From Karstenula rhodostoma CBS 690.94 (taxonomy: Eukaryota > Ascomycota > Dothideomycetes > Pleosporales > Didymosphaeriaceae): a DNA stretch of 64,000 nt. Within the stretch, counting starts at the first letter, position 1, and the number at the start of each line of letters is the position of its first letter. The stretch lies in NCBI GenBank assembly GCA_010093485.1, contig MU001506.1, positions 62,001-126,000 on the forward strand, given 5' to 3'. The notes under the pieces were generated by a model, which had not been told where the DNA came from, did not search any database, and worked only from the letters and a program-made list of their open reading frames with translations. Shown here one piece after another: positions 57,558 through 64,000 of this stretch. The position numbers were made by a program, and so were the translations under genes.

Positions 57558-58512
57558 TTAGATTTTCAACAACATGCGCACCGTAGGAATGAGGTGCTTC
57601 GAGTCATCCTCTTGCTGTTCGAAACTCTGCTTGAACGCCGCCAATCCAGCGAGGATGCCGCAGATCATGAAGACCAGGCTGATGAGGGACCAGATGATGC
57701 CCCAGCACTGCGAAGAGCCGCCGTACCGCTTTGCGAAAACGCTGGCATCGGAGGAGTTTACTTTTCTCAGGATGAGATCGTCGCAGATATCCCATACTGA
57801 GTAGAGACTCGACATTACGCCGATGAAGAGCTCGTTCCAGTTAGCGTTTGCCTGTCGTTTTATTCACTCGCCACTGGTACTCACCACAACGAAACGCAGC
57901 GGCTCAGCATGCTTGATGAACCAGCATGCAACCAGCAACCCCACGGCCAGTAGGATTGTCAGGATAGTGAGCCAGTCCTTCTTTCCCCACCACAGCGTAA
58001 GCAGGAAGCACACGCCCAAAACAATGCTGCAGATCTTGCTGGCATTGATATTGAAACCGCAAAACGTCAACAGTGCACCGATGAGACTGGACCCAAGGTA
58101 GCCAGCTGGCAGCGTGATGGCTTGCTTGCCACCGCGCATGTGCGTTACGCCGCCTTCGTGGGGGTCAAGCGAGATTGACTCCACGCGGCCGCCAGTGCAG
58201 CATGCTGTTATTGCGTGCCCGAATTCGTGGAAGGCGATGACCAGCATCTGTAGTCCCGTGATCAAAACAAGACCTACGAAGGGTGTAACGTGGAGGAAAA
58301 CGTACCTTGAACGGCCACAACACCCACCTCACATACGGCAGGTTCCACAGCAGAGCGATAATAACCACATACGCGGCTATCACTCCCAGCGTGACGCCCT
58401 GCGTGTGGTTCACTGAAAGTCCACGCTTCGCAAGCGTGTGAGCGGTTGCGGGCCCGGCGGTGACTAGGGCGCGGCGCGCTAGTGGGCCGAACGAACTCCT
58501 GAGGGGCGGCAT
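57558..58512 (-). CDS. M50B-like membrane metallopeptidase
   Basis: Three exons (58306-58512, 57885-58247, 57558-57830) encode 280 residues. The zinc motif AFHEFGHA (HEFGH at 76-80) lies just after the first membrane segment (VIAAYVVIIALLWNLPYVRW), as in the peptidase M50B-like family. A second conserved stretch, GGVTHMRGGKQAITLPAGYLG, follows, then three or four further hydrophobic helices. DDLILRKVNSSDASVFAKRYG, the family's conserved C-terminal loop (equivalent of the S2P NPDG/LDG region), is present. The second intron is set at 57831-57884 so that the exon begins LFIGVMSSLYSVWD, matching the family. The nearer AG would give an implausible 33-nt intron. It is probably an intramembrane protease of internal membranes, with unknown substrate. 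Confidence 0.9.
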
Positions 58513-59185
58513 AACGATACTGTTGCCTTCGCGACAAGACAGAGTGAATGTGTTAAGCGAGTGTAGGAGGAATACGGGAGAAATGTAATAGATTATGTGG
58601 GTTTCTGGAGGTTCTGGTGCCCAGCATTGCACACGCATGTCGGCAGGGCAGATGACGACGCGCGCGTCGAAGCCGCGCCACGTGGCTATTTTTGGTGTGG
58701 CTGTGCGCTGAGGAAGGGCCCTTGCTTGGTGGGACGATCGCTCTTCCTCAACATCAACAAGAACAACAACACGCCTTTCCATCACCAGCGTTCGTTGTCA
58801 AGATTTTGAAGAGGCTCGACTCATGTGAAGTCGAGTCGCGTTCGAGGTGCGCGGCTCACATGATACGAAGAAGATTAACGTGAAGACAGGAAAGGCAACT
58901 GGCGGACGATGTCGGTCGGAATGAAGACGCGCAAGCAGCCACTCCAAGATGGACGCGAGTTGCTTCTCGAATCACGTCCGAGATGGCGCTTTTCGAAACT
59001 GCATTACGGCACTATGTGTTGTTGATCAGCCTGCAGAGAAAGCTGGAAGCCATGCGACCATATTGGGCCTCAGCCTTGCTCCGCCCCTCCATCTCTCAGT
59101 ATATGATGCCATCGTATCGCCCTTCACCCGCCACCTCAGCCTCGTGCGCTTCACTCACATCATTGGGAAAGGTTTTCTATCGGTC
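58513..59185. other. Divergent promoter region
   Basis: Separates the M50B-like gene (-) from the membrane-protein gene (+), so both promoters lie here. An open frame in phase with the plus-strand gene begins at 58949, and its translation (MDASCFSNHVRDGAFRN...) does not resemble the family's N-terminus. Confidence 0.45.
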
Positions 59186-60721
59186 ATGATATTCCATCCG
59201 AACTGCACGCTTCCGGACTCTCCTCCAGTATTTGTATCCGCGCCAAATGTCCGTTCCACGACCGAAATTCTATGGAATTGTATCAGCACCGTGTTCCTGT
59301 GTACATGGTCCATCCTGTTCCTGAACATTCCACCTCAAACAAGACCTAGGACCAAGACACAGTGGATGAGAAAAAGGTTCAGCTTGTTCACGATGAAGGT
59401 GAAATGGATGATTATCACCCTGTTGGCCCCCGAGTTTATTATGGGTCTCGCTCTGTCGAATTTTTGGAGTGCCCGCTGCAACCATAAAACCCTAAAGTGT
59501 CTCGCTGATGAGGACGGAGTGGACTGGAGTAGGGCGCACACATTCTATGCGGACATGGGTGGATTCGTGATCGAATTCAAGGAGGCTTCAAGCTACGACA
59601 CTGCGGAGACAAGTAATGAGTCCCCACACGAGGAGGGGGGCCAGTCTGCCCAACCGCCGCCGCCTTTGACTTTCCACTCGAATATCGAGGAACGCAATAG
59701 CGAGGCTATCCCTCTGGTAGATATGCCTAGTCCGGGTCCCGAAGCTGGGCAGCATGTTACGTCATATCGCAATTCCGGGCGAGAGCAAAACGCGATCACC
59801 GCAGAGCAACGTTACTTTGGCATCGTGGGCGAGGGTTATTCACCTTTCTGGGGCGGCGAATCTAAGATGGACAAGCTTGATAAGCTGGGTTTACCAGCCT
59901 GGAAAATGGATCGCGAATACCGCGGAATGGTCGCAGAACTCTTGAATCCGCCGCACACATTAGCAGATTTAGCAACCAAACTGCATTTGCAGGGTAGTAT
60001 TTGGGTTCTCAACGCTCAACAGCTTGTCAAAGCAAGAAGGAAACGTGTGATTTCAAGACTTCCACAGCTCAGCGAAGCCGAGCTGGGGGATAAGAACAAA
60101 GGAGATTATCTGGTGAAAACACTGGCTTTACTCCAGATTGCGTGGATGCTGGCTCAGCTAGTGACCAGGTGGAAAAACAAGAGACCGGTGTCGCAGTTGG
60201 AAGTCATGACGTTGTCGTTCGCTGCATGTGCAGTTGTTATCTATGCACTGATTCTACCACGCCCACAAGGAGTCGAAACTCCAACTGTGGTGCTTGGGAG
60301 GAGGGCAACGCTTGATAAAATGCGCTCAATCGCGAACGCCGACTCTTCCCCCCTCACCATGAGACGCTTCTACACAATTCCTAACGACATGATTCATCAT
60401 GATAGGGCATTTTCTGTTGGCGCAGGACTGGGTGCAATCTTGTTCGGCATTCTCCACGTGGTCGCATGGGACTTCACCTTCCCAACCGCAGTAGAGAGAA
60501 AACTTTGGAGAGTGTCGTCTGTGACGACTGTTGCTACACCAATATGCAGTCTTGCCCTCTTAATCACGTTCGAAACTGAATGGATAGAGATATCATCGGT
60601 GATATCCATCTTTCTGATGAATATCGCCTTCATTGTCGCTCGACTCTTTCTCTTGGTCGAAGCTTTCCGGTCGCTGTACTACCAACCCGTCGATGTATTC
60701 GTAGCTACCTGGGGCCGCTGA
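59186..60721 (+). CDS. Polytopic membrane protein of a conserved fungal family, function unknown
   Basis: The frame encodes 511 residues from ATG 59186; an in-frame ATG at 58949 would give 590. The start is placed just before the conserved FVSAPNVRSTTEILWNCIST segment. That segment begins the first membrane helix (CTWSILFLNIP), followed by KWMIITLLAPEFIMGLAL and HTFYADMGGFVIEF, all hallmarks of a large, uncharacterised Pezizomycotina family. The middle (about residues 140-260) is polar and Pro/Ser-rich, followed by a helical soluble region. The C-terminal 200 residues carry about five further hydrophobic helices (AGLGAILFGILHVVAWDF, ATPICSLALLITF, IFLMNIAFIVARLFLLVEAF). No enzyme motif is visible. 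There are no introns. Confidence 0.82.
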   Translation: MIFHPNCTLPDSPPVFVSAPNVRSTTEILWNCISTVFLCTWSILFLNIPPQTRPRTKTQWMRKRFSLFTMKVKWMIITLLAPEFIMGLALSNFWSARCNHKTLKCLADEDGVDWSRAHTFYADMGGFVIEFKEASSYDTAETSNESPHEEGGQSAQPPPPLTFHSNIEERNSEAIPLVDMPSPGPEAGQHVTSYRNSGREQNAITAEQRYFGIVGEGYSPFWGGESKMDKLDKLGLPAWKMDREYRGMVAELLNPPHTLADLATKLHLQGSIWVLNAQQLVKARRKRVISRLPQLSEAELGDKNKGDYLVKTLALLQIAWMLAQLVTRWKNKRPVSQLEVMTLSFAACAVVIYALILPRPQGVETPTVVLGRRATLDKMRSIANADSSPLTMRRFYTIPNDMIHHDRAFSVGAGLGAILFGILHVVAWDFTFPTAVERKLWRVSSVTTVATPICSLALLITFETEWIEISSVISIFLMNIAFIVARLFLLVEAFRSLYYQPVDVFVATWGR

Positions 60722-62019
60722 GCGCGTCCACGCTTCACTACCACTCAATGCAATAGCACAGCAGTACATGTTCGATACGCATACTATCCTGCTCTTGCTT
60801 GAGCGGTATGCGCTCTCCTCTTACCCCGGGAAGGATCAGAAACATGCCTAGCAGATTATCGGAATACCTATAACAGATTCGCGTCGCTGGTGTAAGTGTT
60901 GACGTTTCCCGGAAGTCGCACCATCATTTCTTTCGTTCATTATCATAGCTTTAGGCTAGCAATAGAATCCCAGCCTTACATGGCTCTAACAGGAACTCAC
61001 CTCATATTGCAGTGCGTATGACTGTATTCCTATCTACAAGCTGCTAGCGGCATCTATCGTCGAGTTGGGTCGACAGCGGTTGGGTTTCGGCCTACAGCCC
61101 TGGGACAGTCGAACAATCAACAACCAATCTCGTCGCAACGCTGGCTATGATGTCAACTACTTGGCTCGCTATCTCGCAGATAGACGATCCGATAAGAGAA
61201 GTGTTCACCTGTCAAACCTGAAGATAGAAGACTTGATGGCACCGTAGTCCGATCAGGGACTAGTGCCTTGGCACACTCGAGCATGGGTGATGGCATCACA
61301 TCATCGCTTACGTTTGAGCGGGATGATTGCTTTTTGCTGCGTCGCAAGATAGACGTGCAGAGGCACATCGCAGACGTCGTTCTTCACTTCTACCTCTCTC
61401 TTCATCACAATATAAAGAAAGCAATCGACATGCAGCATCCAGCGCCATGTAAACGAACAACCCGCACGACGCATCCGCGTCCCAGGCATGCGGTCGCCGA
61501 CGCGCACTTCACCCCGCCTACCTACCCACCCTGTTAGCTAATGGGAACCCGCAAAGAGAGCGACACGACAGGGCAAACAACGGCCAATGCCACCCAATTT
61601 CGTCACGCACGCACGCACTCGCGTAGAGCAAGACCAAGACCGAGTGCGAGTGCCCAGAGGTGGCAGGCGCAAGCGCGGTCACGCCGGCGCGAAGGCCCTG
61701 GAAAGGCTCTGTTGATGGCGCCTTGTTTGTCTGGGCTGCGGGCGGTGAGATAAATTAGAGACACAAGGCGGGCGTCTGCCTCTGCCTGTGTCTGCGGCCC
61801 TGTCTTGTTCCTGTCCTGCCGTTTGCTGGTCGCGTCATCTGGACCCGCGCTTTGTCTATTCGTTGCACCTGCCACTTGCGACCTGACCTGCTCACCGTCG
61901 TCGTGGTCTTTGGACTTGGACCTGCACCCTGATTCCGCGACCCGCGCTACGAGACGACATCTTCGGCCTCGAAAAAAACCACGTCAGCCCGGCGCATGTA
62001 CACCCACGCAGACACCATC
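60722..62019. other. Intergenic, promoter of the DUF3602 gene
   Basis: This is gene-free. The last 200 bp before the start are CT-rich (repeated CTGCC, CTGTC), typical of a fungal core promoter and leader. Earlier frames (up to 90 codons) have no similarity. Confidence 0.45.
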
Positions 62020-62550
62020 ATGGCAGAGCAGCGCGCAACCCCCGACCGCGTCGCCTCGTACGGCCGCGGCGGCGCAGGTGCGTCTTTCTCCTGCTGCCCT
62101 TTCTCTCGCGCCCGCTAACACCCCCAAGGCAACATCGGCAAGGAAGACCCCGCCGCGCACATCACCCCCAAAGACCTCGTCACGCCCACCCTCAAGTCGG
62201 TGCACTACACGACGGGCCGCGGCGGCTCGGGCAACATGGCCAAGAACGACCCCGCGCACCCGGAGCTCGCGCGCGCCGCGCAGGACGTCGAGGCGCCCAC
62301 GCACCGCGACGCAGACGGCCCGCACCACTACGGCCGCGGCGGCGCGGCCAACATCGCGAAGATTGAAGAGGAGAAGCGTGTGGCGCGGGTGGCGGCGGGC
62401 ACGGAGAAGTCGTCGGGCGAGAAGAAGAGGGCGAGCGGGGAGCCGAGGGAGCGGAAGAGCGAGGATGGGAGGCGCGAGGCGGGCAGGGCGGACAAGGGGA
62501 TCGTGGACAAGGGGAAGGAGCTGTTGCATAAACTGGGGGGGAAGAAGTAG
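62020..62550 (+). CDS. DUF3602 (Par32-like) protein
   Basis: Two exons (62020-62077, 62129-62550) encode 159 residues. The glycine-rich motif of the family occurs three times: YGRGGAGNI (14-22), TGRGGSGNM (48-56) and YGRGGAANI (87-95), each followed by a Lys and acidic residues. The rest is Lys/Glu/Arg-rich and probably disordered, ending in HKLGGKK. The intron interrupts the first glycine motif, as its phase requires. In yeast the related Par32 is a phosphoprotein linked to rapamycin and nitrogen signalling; the function in filamentous fungi is not established. The downstream half is strongly purine-rich. Confidence 0.88.
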
Positions 62551-63388
62551 GGTGGAACTTCCGGTCGTGGGTGGATGGACAGGGCGTGCTTTTCTTTGTG
62601 TGTTCGAGGGTGAGATTTACGATTATGATATCCCCGGTGTGGTATTGGTTTGCTAGAGTTGTAATGAGGAGTTCCACGGTTCTGAGAGACACGGCTGCTG
62701 CAGGAAGAGTCGTACGTACGATGTGGGTTATGCCGTCACTGAAGGACATATTGGCGTGAGGTGCTCGACCTGGCAGAGCAGGGCAGGCGGTTCTGCTGAC
62801 CCAGCAATTCATCACTCCTACACACACCAGGCCTTGTACCTTATCATTCAGCGTACCGCACAACACCAGCCTTGTCCCGCGAAACAACGAATCGTAACTG
62901 CCCACGCAATCCTCAGGGCCCTGCAAACACGCATAGCATGACTCGCGCTATCAGACACATCCGCCCTCCACAGTGCCAGTGCCGGTGCCGCTTGCCATAA
63001 TGTCAATGCCCCTCCCCATTCGCTCCCAACCAAAGTCGCAACCAACGCGTGATGGCGGGGTACGTGCCTCATAGATAGACTACTGCGCGGACGGTGGGGT
63101 AGCTTTCGTTCCGTCAAACACCATCTTCACCCACGTTGCGCTCTCCTCCGGCACGAAAGGAGGCAACGTAATCGCACGAAATATATTGACACTGTTGGAG
63201 AGGTAGATAGAGGATGCGTAGCTTTATAACTTGGTATGCATAGGGGGACTGGCGGGCTTGTCTATGCGTGAGCACGCAAGAGGAGAGCAGGTGCGTGGAA
63301 GGGAATACGTGACCTGATATCGGCATGCTGCATGAGGGTGGGTGAGATTAGGGCTACCGGGCACTCGGTATCGAGAGCGCATATCATA
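62551..63388. other. Intergenic, downstream of DUF3602
   Basis: The start of this stretch should be the 3' untranslated region. No gene, RNA or repeat was recognised before the MITE at 63389. Confidence 0.4.
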
Positions 63389-63550
63389 CCGTAGAAATTG
63401 GATGCTCCCAGTTGAGCTATGGATAAGCGAACTAACCAGAAAACAGAATAGATTGTAAAAGCGGGGTCAGAACGCTATATAGCTTACATAATTAGGGTAG
63501 AAAACAATCTAACCTAATTCGGCTCAATCGGGAGCATCCAATTTCTACGG
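63389..63550. mobile_element. Small MITE, TA-flanked (162 bp)
   Basis: Perfect terminal inverted repeats start CCGTAGAAATTGGATGCTCC on both ends. Weaker symmetry continues inward for about ten more bases (GTTGAGC against GATTGAGC). TA dinucleotides flank both sides (63387-63388, 63551-63552), as expected for a Tc1/mariner-type target duplication. The interior is about 100 bp, AT-rich and noncoding. It is a non-autonomous DNA transposon whose transposase source is not in the window. Confidence 0.85.
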
Positions 63551-64000
63551 TATGTCGGCAAGCGCACTCGGGAAGCACCCTCTCTCCACGGAGCTCGACG
63601 TAGAGGAGTGACGGGGCCAAGCTATGGGCCTAGCTCCCAGTTGATCGCGGCGCGTGGCGGCGACCTTGCGGCCTTATCCGTTGCCTCTGCAACTCGTTTG
63701 CAAGTTGCTCACGCATCTCATAGGATGGCAGGATAGGCCGCGCGCTCGTACTGCCGTATGCGTAAATCCGTGCATGGGGATTATACATGTGGTTGGAGCC
63801 GATTGGTGAAGGGGAGAACTGCGTGCTCGGCTGCTTCTAGGGGTCCCGCTGCTGCGGCCCGTTTATGTGCTTGCGGCGTGCATTTCCGGTGACATAAGGC
63901 TGAGGGGAGATGGACTGACATGCCGCGGGTGGTTGTTCTTAAAGTGCGGATAGCCGCGCTCGATGGAAGGAGGGTCATAGGTAGCTGGCTATCGCTCTTT
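63551..64000. other. Right-edge noncoding region
   Basis: No gene was recognised. A 65-codon minus-strand frame near 63781-63978 has no similarity. Confidence 0.4.

Noticed and set aside
57852..57884. 33-nt intron in the M50B-like gene
   Set aside because: Too short for fungal splicing. A 54-nt intron ending at 57831 keeps frame, has a CTAAC branch site and gives the family sequence LFIGVMSS.

Overview
The window is nuclear DNA of a filamentous ascomycete (Pezizomycotina; my guess is Dothideomycetes). Genes are intron-rich, with short 46-180 bp introns of GTRNGT...YAG type. An AT-rich block near 39.6-46.3 kb contains genes whose stop codons are explained by C-to-T / G-to-A changes at CAA, CAG and TGG codons, the signature of repeat-induced point mutation (RIP). 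The products (clathrin heavy chain, cytosolic-type pyruvate carboxylase, eIF3j, HeLo-domain protein, TRI12-type transporter) are typical of this group.

Layout. 0-18 kb: GCK-III Ste20-like kinase (-), C2H2 transcription factor (-), seven-bladed PLL-type lectin with a C-terminal membrane anchor (-), J-domain protein with a C-terminal zinc ribbon (-), a foldback MITE, tRNA-Gly(UCC) (-) and eIF3j (-). 18-33 kb: clathrin heavy chain (+), a long gene-free stretch ending in a poly-C run and an N gap, then pyruvate carboxylase (+). 34-39 kb: HeLo-domain protein (-) and TRI12-type MFS transporter (-). 39.7-45.6 kb: RIP-degraded island with a Baeyer-Villiger monooxygenase relic (-) and a HeLo/kinase-like incompatibility-type relic (+). 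47-57 kb: a metabolic accessory block with an IroE-like esterase, a deleted sugar-transporter relic, an SDR, a frameshifted dehydroshikimate-dehydratase-like TIM-barrel relic, an FMN-dependent lactate oxidase-type enzyme and an intact MFS sugar transporter. 57-64 kb: M50B-like membrane peptidase (-), a polytopic membrane protein (+), a DUF3602 protein (+) and a small TA-flanked MITE.

Housekeeping genes (clathrin, eIF3j, pyruvate carboxylase, tRNA) occupy the left half. The right half is a mosaic of intact and decaying accessory genes. The least expected signal is a roughly 57-69 bp dispersed sequence present three times (near 11.8, 14.6 and 34.5 kb). Two copies have clear direct-repeat flanks of 9 and 11 bp and the third a weaker 6 bp one, which suggests a very small mobile element. 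Exon structures were built by hand from reading frame, splice consensus and family similarity. All checked genes give totals divisible by three.
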